DNA of 14,740 nucleotides from an uncultured Planctomycetales bacterium (GTDB lineage: Bacteria; Planctomycetota; Planctomycetia; Isosphaerales; Isosphaeraceae). Both the position numbers and the translations under genes were made by a program. Below, piece by piece: positions 6,202-12,323 of the stretch; within the stretch, counting starts at the first letter, position 1; every line of letters begins with the position of its first letter. The notes beneath the pieces were generated by a model, which saw only the letters and a program-made list of their open reading frames with translations, did no database searches and was not told the DNA's origin. The stretch is taken from NCBI GenBank assembly GCA_937997355.1, contig CALKTZ010001075.1:1-14740 (forward strand), read 5' to 3'.

Positions 6202-6546
6202 CTAATTGCGAACCTCGATACTGGCCGTGATCTGATCGAATCCCTCCAGTACTCGCGAGATGATCCGGCGGTTGATCTCGACGGCCCGTTGTCCGCCGAT
6301 CGAATCAAGTTCTATCCCGTCACTCAAGAGTTGATCCTTGACGTCTTCCATGAGTTTCTCGGTGATCTCGTCATTGGAAAGCGTCTCGCCGCCCTGCTGG
6401 TCATCTACGAACTTCATGACATTGAAGACGATCGCTCTCGTGTAATCCCGCGCCTCATCTTCAACGTTGAATTCGGCCTGAATCTCGGCCGCCGTGCCAT
6501 CGATGATACGGTCGAACATCTGGTGGCAAAACTCGCGTTCGCTCAT
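6202..6546 (-). CDS. 114-aa acidic helical protein, partner of a ribbon-helix-helix protein
   Basis: The protein begins MSEREFCHQMFDRIIDGTA and is rich in Asp and Glu, with long amphipathic helices and no visible membrane segment, signal peptide or catalytic motif. Its start overlaps the stop of the ribbon-helix-helix gene upstream (ATGA at 6543-6546), so the two are co-translated. The pair resembles a small two-gene module such as antitoxin-toxin, or a DNA-binding protein with a dimeric co-factor as in plasmid partition or copy control. No toxin fold (ParE, PIN, MazF, HEPN) can be seen. Function unknown. Confidence 0.7.
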   Translation of the reverse strand: MSEREFCHQMFDRIIDGTAAEIQAEFNVEDEARDYTRAIVFNVMKFVDDQQGGETLSNDEITEKLMEDVKDQLLSDGIELDSIGGQRAVEINRRIISRVLEGFDQITASIEVRN

Positions 6547-6734
6547 TTCATCCCTTTCCGCTTTGAAAGGTAATCCTCGACGATCTTCCTCGCGAGTTCA
6601 GCCATCGTGGTTTGCTCATGCGCCGCCGCGATCCTGAATTGAGCATGGACATCGGCCGGTAGCGCGAGCCTGACAAACTTCACTTCTTTCTCGATCTCAG
6701 TTGCGGTCATGTTCGCGGCCTTTTTCTTCGCCAT
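6543..6734 (-). CDS. Ribbon-helix-helix DNA-binding protein
   Basis: This 63-aa protein has a basic N-terminus (MAKKKAANMT), a strand EVKFVRLALP, then helix DVHAQFRIAAAHEQ, a turn and helix TMAELARKIVEDYL. This strand-helix-helix order with the hydrophobic spacing of Arc/CopG-type repressors is clear. ATG at 6734 is chosen because GGAG lies about 10 nt upstream and the earlier frame up to 6785 is low in coding character. Such proteins bind as dimers to palindromes, often in their own promoter. It faces a divergent accessory cassette beginning at 7007 and is co-translated with the 114-aa partner. It is probably the repressor of this two-gene unit. Confidence 0.8.
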   Translation of the reverse strand: MAKKKAANMTATEIEKEVKFVRLALPADVHAQFRIAAAHEQTTMAELARKIVEDYLSKRKGMK

Positions 6735-6867
6735 CGCGGGTTGCTCCAAGGTGAGTGATCGGCATACGCACCGACAATACCGCAACTCCGATGATAGCGT
6801 CCACTTAGTATATGGCCGTCGACTAATGGAATCAATGCGATTTTTGGAATTATTTGCAATTACCCCA

Positions 6868-6897
6868 TTGACTGAGTTATCGCATTAACGCTATTAT
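6868..6897 (+). promoter_or_regulatory. Sigma-70-type promoter for the accessory cassette
   Basis: TTGACT (6868-6873) and TATTAT (6892-6897) are separated by 18 nt, in the most A/T-rich stretch of the right half. It reads toward the 170-aa gene at 7007. The interval between 6734 and 7007 is the divergent control region for that cassette and the ribbon-helix-helix unit. Confidence 0.55.
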
Positions 6898-6933
6898 TGC
6901 TCTTGTCGGGTCGAGCGTCGGCCCGATCAAACG

Positions 6934-6969
6934 AAAAAGGCCGGTCAGTGCGGGAACACTGAGCCGGCC
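6934..6969 (-). terminator. Intrinsic terminator on the minus strand
   Basis: GGCCGGTCAGTG (6939-6950) pairs with CACTGAGCCGGCC (6957-6969) with one bulged base, around a 6-nt loop. On the minus strand the stem is followed by TTTTT (6934-6938). It would stop minus-strand readthrough antisense to the accessory cassette before it enters the ribbon-helix-helix unit. On the plus strand the same stem sits in the 5' leader of the 7007 gene. Confidence 0.65.
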
Positions 6970-7006
6970 GAGTAGATGCCCCTAGCAATCACGAAAGGTT
7001 CATCTG

Positions 7007-7519
7007 ATGAGCATTCTTACCCGAATCCGCCCGAATGTCCAGAACCATCTGTTCACCAGCACCGACCGGGCCGTCGCCGCCCTTCGCCGGGAACTCGATC
7101 GGCTGAACTACAATCCCGCCTACAGTCGCGAAATCTGCCAGATCGCATTCAGCGAGGGATGCCTGCTCGACGCCTACGACGCGGGCCTGATCGACGGCGA
7201 GGATTACGAGAGCCTTACCGAGCTGTTCGCGGCCTCGTTCGATGAGGTCCACCCGTCCAGCCCGAAGTGGAACGACGCCTCCCGCTGGGAAGCCCCGATC
7301 CCGACGGCCGAGGAATCGCGGGCCTATGCCGAGATGATGGGGACCTTCGATCCGAACGATTGCACCAGCGACGCCGATTTGCTCGTCCCGCCGCCCGACC
7401 TGGAGCCGGAGCCGCTCACGAATTGGGATGAGTTCGCCCGGTGGTCAACCTCGCTCGAAGCGAGCCATCCGGACAGATACCTCGAGGTCGAGCTGGCCGA
7501 GGCCGGAATCCGCCGCTGA
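7007..7519 (+). CDS. Acidic 170-aa protein, unknown, first gene of accessory cassette
   Basis: The protein begins MSILTRIRPNVQNHLFTSTD and carries about 33 acidic against 14 basic residues, most of the excess in the C-terminal half, where a Pro-rich acidic patch (LLVPPPDLEPEPL) occurs. The N-terminal half is helical; no catalytic motif, signal or membrane segment is seen. The start ATG has AAAGG 8-9 nt upstream, and a good promoter lies about 110 bp before it. It stands alone on the plus strand, directly before the CRISPR-like repeats. Acidic proteins in such phage accessory loci sometimes block DNA-binding host factors, but nothing here proves that. Function unknown. Confidence 0.75.
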   Translation: MSILTRIRPNVQNHLFTSTDRAVAALRRELDRLNYNPAYSREICQIAFSEGCLLDAYDAGLIDGEDYESLTELFAASFDEVHPSSPKWNDASRWEAPIPTAEESRAYAEMMGTFDPNDCTSDADLLVPPPDLEPEPLTNWDEFARWSTSLEASHPDRYLEVELAEAGIRR

Positions 7520-7528
7520 GCGAGAGCC

Positions 7529-7693
7529 CCTGCAATCCCCGCGCACGCGCGAGATGAAACAACTGCGGATTGTCCGCAGTTGGCTCTGGTCTTCCTGCAA
7601 TCCCCGCGAGTGCGCGAGATGAAACACCTGAGCCCAACTGTAACAATGTTACACCTGAGAACCTGCAATCCCCGCGAGTGCGCGAGATGAAAC
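7529..7693 (+). CRISPR. Three-repeat CRISPR-like mini-array
   Basis: A 32-nt repeat occurs at 7529-7560, 7594-7625 and 7662-7693. The last two are identical; the first differs by three neighbouring bases in the middle (CAC for AGT). The repeat runs from CCTGCAATCCCC through a GCG-rich centre to GAGATGAAAC, so its end resembles the GAAAC 3' end of many CRISPR repeats, and its CCCCGCG core recalls type I repeats. The two spacers are 33 nt (7561-7593) and 36 nt (7626-7661) and unrelated to each other. No cas gene is in the window. Caution: each spacer contains a perfect palindrome, which is odd for captured spacers, so this may be a structured repeat or operator array instead. Confidence 0.6.
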
Positions 7694-7790
7694 ACCCGCG
7701 GGGGCCTCGAATCGCCGGGGCTCTCGCCTGCTTCGCCCTTCGCATTCATCAGAATCCATCAAGGCCGAATCTTCATCAAGGAACGACACC

Positions 7791-8330
7791 ATGAACGAAA
7801 CCGTCACCGAACGGGCCGCGATCGGCTTGCGCCCCAAGCCTGCGGCCCCGATCGATCCCCTCGAAATCGACGTCCCGCCAATCAGTAAGACAGAGCAACG
7901 GACGGTCGCACACGCCATCGACTACATGGCCGGATGCTACGAAGACCTGCTCAACGTGGAGCGTGATTACGGGCCGCTCTACGACCTACATGTCCCTCGC
8001 GGGGCGAGCACGAAGTCGTGCGGAGCCTGGGAGAGCGCGAGCAGTGCCGTGGACGGCTCCCTGTCCAAGATAAGGAGAGCCCTGATCAGCATGGTGCTGC
8101 TGGCTTGCGGGCGGATCGCCTCGATGCCCAAGGATTGGGGCGACGACCAGGAGGATGTCGACGTCCGATTCGTGGGCCGACACGGCGACTGCTCGATTCG
8201 GACTTCGCGGTATGTCATCACGGTTAGCTTCGAGCCGTTCGACGAAGAAGAAATGCACCTCTCGGTTGTCCCCGCCTACATGGCCCTCAAGGTCCCCACC
8301 GCCGGAATCGCGAAAGGCGGTGAGAAATGA
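7791..8330 (+). CDS. 179-aa protein, unknown, accessory cassette
   Basis: The protein begins MNETVTERAAIGLRPKP, with a Pro-rich leader to about residue 35, a helical middle (AHAIDYMAGCYEDLL and SKIRRALISMVLLACGRI) and a strand-rich C-terminal part (VDVRFVGRHGDCSIR, SRYVITVSFEPF). The start has AAGGA 8 nt upstream. It follows the CRISPR-like array by 97 nt and precedes two small ORFs. No known domain or catalytic pattern is seen. The helical-then-strand layout fits a compact globular protein. Function unknown. Confidence 0.75.
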   Translation: MNETVTERAAIGLRPKPAAPIDPLEIDVPPISKTEQRTVAHAIDYMAGCYEDLLNVERDYGPLYDLHVPRGASTKSCGAWESASSAVDGSLSKIRRALISMVLLACGRIASMPKDWGDDQEDVDVRFVGRHGDCSIRTSRYVITVSFEPFDEEEMHLSVVPAYMALKVPTAGIAKGGEK

Positions 8331-8389
8331 GCCGCAAGAAATTGGTCAGGCTTGGCATGGGTGCCAATGGCACAACGAACGCAATTTGA
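8327..8389 (+). CDS. 20-aa coupled small ORF
   Basis: The ORF encodes MSRKKLVRLGMGANGTTNAI. Its ATG overlaps the stop of the 179-aa gene (ATGA), with GGTGAG just upstream, so translation by coupling is plausible. It also includes the palindrome TTGGCA/TGCCAA (8352-8367). It is basic at the N-terminus and too short to classify. It may be chance. Confidence 0.25.
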   Translation: MSRKKLVRLGMGANGTTNAI

Positions 8390-8413
8390 TTCCAGCCAAC
8401 CAAGGACACGAAG

Positions 8414-8593
8414 ATGAGCGAAGACCGCAGCGACCAGTCGAAGCGACTGACGTATGAGCAAATCGGGGAACGTCGGCGAGCCAGCTACCAGGCCGAGGAA
8501 GAAGCCAGGAAGAAGAAGCAGGCCGAGGAAGACGAAAGGTGGGTGAACCACTCAACCCCAGTGATCGCCCGAAGACCCTATCCGACGAGCTGA
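8414..8593 (+). CDS. 59-aa highly charged coiled-coil-like protein
   Basis: The protein begins MSEDRSDQSKRLTYEQIGER and continues as one long charged helix rich in Glu, Lys, Arg and Gln (YQAEEEARKKKQAEEDER), then a short loop. AAGGA lies about 7 nt before the ATG. It is the last gene of the plus-strand cassette, 69 nt before a strong terminator. Proteins of this kind occur as small phage accessory or scaffolding-like proteins, but no family can be assigned. Confidence 0.55.
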   Translation: MSEDRSDQSKRLTYEQIGERRRASYQAEEEARKKKQAEEDERWVNHSTPVIARRPYPTS

Positions 8594-8661
8594 CCTTTCC
8601 CCTCCCCTTCCGCCCTACTCGATGCGCCCCTCGGCACTGAGTAGAGCCCGACAACCCGCAC

Positions 8662-8695
8662 AAGCCGCACGGCCCCCGTGGTCATGCGGCTTTTT
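8662..8695 (+). terminator. Intrinsic terminator of the accessory cassette
   Basis: Perfect 8-nt arms AAGCCGCA (8662-8669) and TGCGGCTT (8685-8692) enclose a 15-nt loop and run straight into TTTTT (8691-8695). It acts on the plus strand, 69 nt after the 59-aa gene, and overlaps the 3' end of the convergent minus-strand gene. Confidence 0.75.
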
Positions 8696-8960
8696 CTTCG
8701 TCCTCGCTTATCTCGTCGCCGTGGTCTACCCGATCAGTAATCTTGACGGAACCGGGGGACTTCCTCCGGTCCACCAGAACGAGGCCCTTGCAAGCGGCCT
8801 GAATAGCTTCGACCGCGAACGCGGAGCGGTCCATGCCCCGTAAAGCCGCCGCTGCGGCCCAAAGGGCATGCGTCTTGGCGTCGACCTGGATGGAAGCTTT
8901 TACGGGCTTGCCCTCTCGCGGAACGGCGGGTTTCCGTGGTCTTGGGGTTGGAGCAGACAC
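8682..8960 (-). CDS. Ribbon-helix-helix-like regulator with basic N-terminal tail
   Basis: This 92-aa protein starts at GTG 8960, which has GGAGG 6-7 nt upstream; the longer frame to 9221 shows no coding character. The N-terminus is Pro/Arg/Lys-rich (SAPTPRPRKPAVPREGKP), followed by strand VKASIQVDAK, helix THALWAAAAALRG and helix DRSAFAVEAIQAAC, the strand-helix-helix layout of Arc/CopG-like proteins. The C-terminus is acidic (GDEISEDEEKAA). It follows a 339-bp gap with a large nested inverted repeat just before its ribosome site, which may be its own control element. It probably regulates this element or is an antitoxin without a visible toxin. Confidence 0.65.
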   Translation of the reverse strand: MSAPTPRPRKPAVPREGKPVKASIQVDAKTHALWAAAAALRGMDRSAFAVEAIQAACKGLVLVDRRKSPGSVKITDRVDHGDEISEDEEKAA

Positions 8961-9299
8961 GTACGATCCTCCAATGCGACTCCGAGCAAGCCCCCAGCTG
9001 ATCACTGGCGGGCTTGTTTCGTTTTCGGCTCGGAGCATCCCCGCACTTGCGTCTCTCCCGCGTGACCTCATTACTGGCGATGTCGCCAGACGCCCCTGTT
9101 CGCCCCGCTGAGCGATCGAGAGGGGAGGGGACAAGGGATTGACCCGTCGGCGGAATCGATGCGAGAATCGGCGACGTAGCGGTAGGGATTTGGGGCGTAA
9201 CTGGGGGTCCACGCCTGGCAACTTCGTGTCCCCTCGGCGTGCGGATGAAACCCTTTGACAAGGTGGACAATCGCCTACTCGGCCCTACTCGCTACACCA
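8961..9299. other. Gene-free interval with large hairpins
   Basis: No convincing gene is seen. It holds the nested inverted repeat at 8980-9035 and a perfect 7-bp hairpin with arms CTGGCGA (9074-9080) and TCGCCAG (9083-9089). The rest, to the end of the 254-aa gene at 9300, shows no clear promoter on either strand. Confidence 0.5.
8980..9035. promoter_or_regulatory. Nested inverted repeat in the leader of the regulator gene
   Basis: Outer arms CTCCGAGC (8980-8987) and GCTCGGAG (9028-9035) are exact complements. An inner hairpin pairs CAAGCCC (8987-8993) with GGGCTTG (9010-9016) and CCAG with CTGG. In the minus-strand transcript this cruciform-like structure ends only a few bases before the GGAGG site of the gene starting at 8960. 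On the plus strand the inner hairpin is followed by a T-rich run and could also terminate. Confidence 0.55.
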
Positions 9300-10064
9300 T
9301 CAGCCCGCCGCTTTCCGGCTCCCCACGCCGCCGGCCAGGCCGCTCGGATCGGGCGCGTAATGCCTCGGCTTCTCGGACGCCTTGACCTTGGGCAGCAGCG
9401 CATCGAATCCGCTCCGCAGGCAGGCCAGGCACAGGCCGATGGCGTCGAGATCCGCGCCGTCCTTGCAAAGCCCGCAACCCTTGCGTCCCGCTACCTCGAT
9501 CGCCGGCCGCCAGCAGGTGCACTCGCGGACTCGGACCGCCGGAGTGAGCCGGACGGCCTGGGCCTCGCCGAGATTGAACCCGTTCCAATCGGCGCGAGGT
9601 TTCCGCCCCCGTTTCGGAGGACCGTCCGGTTTCACCCCGGGCTCGGATGTCGTCGCGGCGTGGGCAAGCCATTTCCGGACCGTCGATTCGGCGTCGACGT
9701 AGACCGGTTGGATCACCGGGATCTGGTCCATGGGGTCGGGGTCGTTGATGTTGCATCCCAGCCCCGCGAACCCCTTCGACTTGATCCGAGGAGACTGACC
9801 GATCTTGATCCACTTCCAGTCTTCGGGCTGGGGGTCGGGGGTGTCGTTCGACCAAAGCTCATATCCCCGCTCCTCCGCGACCGACGGGTCGAGCACGACG
9901 GACGCCACGTCGCCCCACCAGAGCATCGTCCCGAGTCGTTCCCCCTTCCGGACCAATCCGCGCAACTGGACCCGGGTTAATTTGAGCTTCGCGGCGAGTT
10001 CCTCGGCCTCGATGACGGCGCGGGGGAACAGCCTGACCAGCGCGTTTAAAAGCCTGTGCGGCAT
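9300..10064 (-). CDS. 254-aa zinc-ribbon protein, unknown, end of head-joining block
   Basis: The N-terminal 60 residues look like a small winged helix-turn-helix (EAEELAAKLKLTRVQLRGLV, then a WWGDVASVVLD wing). The middle has a strand-rich WKWIKIGQSPRIKSKG stretch and a basic Pro-rich linker (PPKRGRKPR). Near the C-terminus Cys residues occur as CTC, then GCGLC and CLAC within about 35 residues (from about residue 184), a clear zinc-binding pattern. ATG 10064 has GAGGAG 6 nt upstream and starts 12 nt after the preceding stop. It sits where a large terminase would follow TerS in an ordinary phage, but it has no Walker motifs and is not one. It may be a late regulator or a DNA-binding packaging partner. 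Function unknown. Confidence 0.7.
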   Translation of the reverse strand: MPHRLLNALVRLFPRAVIEAEELAAKLKLTRVQLRGLVRKGERLGTMLWWGDVASVVLDPSVAEERGYELWSNDTPDPQPEDWKWIKIGQSPRIKSKGFAGLGCNINDPDPMDQIPVIQPVYVDAESTVRKWLAHAATTSEPGVKPDGPPKRGRKPRADWNGFNLGEAQAVRLTPAVRVRECTCWRPAIEVAGRKGCGLCKDGADLDAIGLCLACLRSGFDALLPKVKASEKPRHYAPDPSGLAGGVGSRKAAG

Positions 10065-10076
10065 CGGGGCTCCTCA

Positions 10077-10298
10077 TCATTGGGCCGAATGTTCCGGTTC
10101 CAGTTCTCCGACGCCGATGCCCATCTCCGGAGACCGGGCCAGCCAGTTGACGAACGCCTCCCCGCAGTCGGCACAGAGATCGGTCTTGGGGCGGAACTTC
10201 GACGCGAGAAGCCCGGCCGTCGCGGTGATCTCGACGACCGACACGCCTGATGTGACGATCGCGCCGCAACGGTCGCAAAAAACATTCTGGGTTCTCAT
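10077..10298 (-). CDS. 73-aa zinc-finger-type small protein
   Basis: The protein begins MRTQNVFCDRCGAIVTSGVS and has a second CADCG (about residues 42-46), giving a CxxC...CxxC zinc ribbon, with helix EAFVNWLARS after it. Its ATG overlaps the stop of the TerS-like gene by 4 nt, so the two are coupled. It ends 12 nt before the 254-aa gene. Small zinc ribbon proteins of this sort are common in phage operons; the role is unknown, perhaps an aid to TerS or a regulator. Confidence 0.7.
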   Translation of the reverse strand: MRTQNVFCDRCGAIVTSGVSVVEITATAGLLASKFRPKTDLCADCGEAFVNWLARSPEMGIGVGELEPEHSAQ

Positions 10299-10762
10299 TC
10301 GTCGTCTCCCATTTCCTGGGTCAGCATCGGGACGGGTTGTTTCGGTTGCAGCAGATAGTCGGGCTCGTGGTCCTGGTACTCGACGCGGATCGTCGTGATG
10401 CTCCCCGAGTGGTCGAGCTTCACGTTCTCGCGGTATTTCTCCGGCCGATGGGCGCGGAGCAGGAACATGATGAGCTGGTCGGAGTATTCCCGGACTCGGC
10501 CGCATTCCTCGCCCTGGTAGAACACCGGCTTCTCGGTGCCCTGCATGGCCCGCCTGCGGGCTTCGGATTCCATCGAGTCGACGGCCTGGTCGATGGCATC
10601 CTCCCAGGCATCGGCGAACTCGCGGTCGCCTTCCCGGGCCGCATAGGCGGCCTGCCGAGAGATGCCCGCGTCCCTCGCCGCCGCCGTCACGTTCGGGTCG
10701 ATGGCGAGGGCCGCCAGGAACGCGGGCTTCCAAGCCGATAGGTGGGTCTTGATTGCATTCAT
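10295..10762 (-). CDS. Small terminase subunit-like protein
   Basis: This 155-aa protein probably recognises DNA to be packaged. It has an N-terminal helix-turn-helix (FLAALAIDPNVTAAARDAGI then SRQAAYAAREGDREFADAW), a coiled helix (AIDQAVDSMESEARRRAMQ), then the familiar segment GTEKPVFYQGEECGRVREYS and LLRAHRPEKYREN, which is characteristic of TerS-type proteins of many tailed phages. A strand-like tail follows (SITTIRVEYQDHEP). ATG 10762 has AGGA about 10 nt upstream. It lies 15 nt after the gp10-like gene. In complete phages a large terminase follows; here a zinc protein does. Satellites often keep only TerS to redirect the helper's packaging motor. Confidence 0.78.
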   Translation of the reverse strand: MNAIKTHLSAWKPAFLAALAIDPNVTAAARDAGISRQAAYAAREGDREFADAWEDAIDQAVDSMESEARRRAMQGTEKPVFYQGEECGRVREYSDQLIMFLLRAHRPEKYRENVKLDHSGSITTIRVEYQDHEPDYLLQPKQPVPMLTQEMGDDE

Positions 10763-10777
10763 GGCCTGGTTGTCCTG

Positions 10778-11227
10778 TCACGTGTCGGTGATCTGATCGA
10801 GCAGTTCTTTCACCCGGGAGTGGACCTTGGCCAACGCGGGCCGGAGCCAGGGGCGGGGGGCGATGCCATGCTTGGTCCCGAGTTCCATCGCCTTGCCGTG
10901 CTTTTTGTTGGTGCCCACCCTGGCGATCATCTCCTTGCGATCGACTTCATAGGCGACGCTTCGCCATAGGTCGCCCGTCTGCTTGTGCGGCGGTTCGCCC
11001 GGCTTCGAGGGGTACTTGCCGTAGATCCGCCGGCCTTTCTTGAACGTCTTCTTCTCCCCCTTGATGGTCGTCGTGAGGCTCCGAGTCGCCACCCCCGTCC
11101 CCGCGACGCCGAGTAAACGCTGGGCCTCGCGTTTCACTTCGATCGCGGCCCTGAGCAGGAACTTCACGGCGCGGCCTCGGACGTATTCCTTCGCCTCGTC
11201 GCCGTGCCATTCGAGTCGGCTGGTCAT
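10778..11227 (-). CDS. HK97 gp10-like head-closure/tail-completion protein
   Basis: This 149-aa protein fits the HK97 gp10 family of neck proteins that seal the capsid vertex and receive the tail. The visible signature is a helical N-terminal half (GRAVKFLLRAAIEVKREAQ), then KYPSKPGEPPHKQTGDLWRS (residues 71-90), strand VAYEVD, RVGTNKKHGKAMELGT and APRPWLRPAL (123-132). The start at 11227 has GAGGGGG 8 nt upstream; the longer frame to 11314 overlaps the connector gene. It lies just after the gp6-like connector, the standard order. Confidence 0.85.
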   Translation of the reverse strand: MTSRLEWHGDEAKEYVRGRAVKFLLRAAIEVKREAQRLLGVAGTGVATRSLTTTIKGEKKTFKKGRRIYGKYPSKPGEPPHKQTGDLWRSVAYEVDRKEMIARVGTNKKHGKAMELGTKHGIAPRPWLRPALAKVHSRVKELLDQITDT

Positions 11228-11240
11228 CAGAAAATCCCCC

Positions 11241-11819
11241 TCAAATAATGCCGCCGTCGATATACCTACCGAGCAGCCGGGTCGCCGCCGGGGGAATCGA
11301 GTCCTGCCCGGCATCGCCCCGCTGATAGGAGTAATCGCCGATGCTCTCGGAGCTGTAGGTCGTGCCGCCTTTGGAAAGGTCCGCGATCTGACGGATGGTC
11401 AGCTTGCAGGCGCGTTTCACGGGGTCCGGAACCTCGGCATAGCCATACTCGTAGACGACTTCGATGTTGCCGATCCCGTTCGGGAAGGCCGGGCCGTATC
11501 GCGGATCGCGGAGGCCGGAGCCCCGGACCAGCGCCCCCGTTTCTCCGTCGAACTGCCAGCCGTCGCCGTCGGTATTGTCGAGTGCCTCACCGTTGACCGT
11601 CACGGACTGGACGGCGAGCACCGGTTTCTTGCGGAGCCAGAGCCGCCCTTGGTTATTGCCGCTGCAAGTCTCGGTGACGGTCCCGGTCCCGAACGATCGG
11701 CCGCAGTAGTCTTCGATTGCCCGGGAAGCATCCGAGATCAAGGCGGCCTGTTCGTCGGCGTTGAGCGATCCGAAGCCCGGCCAGGAAGCCAGCACTTCGG
11801 CGTTGGTCACGAGATCCAT
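11241..11819 (-). CDS. gp6-like head-tail connector
   Basis: This 192-aa protein resembles the HK97 gp6 / phage DNA-packaging connector family, a ring under the portal. It begins MDLVTNAEVLASWPGF, then helices with the ALISDASRAIEDYCGRSF signature (residues 26-43), a strand-rich insertion containing LRKKPVLAVQSVTVNGE, and the C-terminal YEYGYAEVPDPVKRACKLTI helix typical of the family, ending with GRYIDGGII. Start ATG 11819 follows the previous stop by one base. It is followed at 14 nt by the gp10-like gene, as in tailed phages. Confidence 0.85.
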   Translation of the reverse strand: MDLVTNAEVLASWPGFGSLNADEQAALISDASRAIEDYCGRSFGTGTVTETCSGNNQGRLWLRKKPVLAVQSVTVNGEALDNTDGDGWQFDGETGALVRGSGLRDPRYGPAFPNGIGNIEVVYEYGYAEVPDPVKRACKLTIRQIADLSKGGTTYSSESIGDYSYQRGDAGQDSIPPAATRLLGRYIDGGII

Positions 11820-11820
11820 G

Positions 11821-12279
11821 TCAGGCGGCCCCCGAATAGGCGTTGCCCAGCGTCTTCGCCGAGGCCACCGATGCCGCGTACGACGCGATCGGCGTATAGG
11901 TTGGCTGGTACAGCGTCGCGTCGATGCTGTCGATCGTGGCGTTCTGGTCGTTGTTGCGGACCACGACGACCTGGATGTAACGCTTCGTCGGCCGGTCCAC
12001 GTCGATGAGGACCATCTTGGTTGCGTCGGCGTCGGTGTAGGCGTAGCCCGATCCGGCGATGTCGGCGAAGGCGTCGGAGCTGCCGTTGTCGCTGGAGTGC
12101 TGGAGCTTGACGGTTCCGGTCCCGCCGGAGACGATCGCCCCGAAGGTCACCCGGAAGAGCGCCGCCCCGAAGTCGATCGTGTCGATCGCGGTGGAGGTCA
12201 CGGTGTCGTTCTTCCCGGCCGAGACGGAAGTCTTGATCCGGGAGGGGGAGACGGCCTTCAGTAAATTGCGAATGATCAT
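11821..12279 (-). CDS. 152-aa putative structural protein
   Basis: The protein begins MIIRNLLKAVSPSRIKTSVS and is almost entirely beta-strand in look: ALFRVTFGAIVSGG, TGTVKLQHSSDNGSSDAFAD, KMVLIDVDRPTKRYIQVVVV and NATIDSIDATLYQP. Proteins with this pattern of strands around 'V-K-L-Q-x-S-x-D' and 'DVDRPTKRYI' are found beside connector genes in tailed phages and are probably virion components such as decoration, capsid-joining or tail proteins; the exact role is not known to me. ATG 12279 has AGGA about 9 nt upstream. It sits directly before the connector (1 nt gap). It is not recognisable as a major capsid or a major tail protein. Confidence 0.7.
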   Translation of the reverse strand: MIIRNLLKAVSPSRIKTSVSAGKNDTVTSTAIDTIDFGAALFRVTFGAIVSGGTGTVKLQHSSDNGSSDAFADIAGSGYAYTDADATKMVLIDVDRPTKRYIQVVVVRNNDQNATIDSIDATLYQPTYTPIASYAASVASAKTLGNAYSGAA

Positions 12280-12323
12280 GTCAATCGATCCTTGTGAGTT
12301 GGGTTGAGTTCGTCCGTCCGGTT

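Noticed and set aside
9300..10064. Large terminase in the position after TerS
   Set aside because: No Walker A or B motif and no nuclease Asp cluster; length 254 aa is far below a large terminase.
10778..11314. Longer 178-aa reading of the gp10-like protein
   Set aside because: It would overlap the connector gene by 74 bp; the internal ATG at 11227 has a strong GAGGGGG site and the family N-terminus.
11040..12008. Plus-strand ORF of 322 codons over the connector region
   Set aside because: Antisense to the gp10-like, gp6-like and 152-aa genes, which have clear family signatures and ribosome sites.
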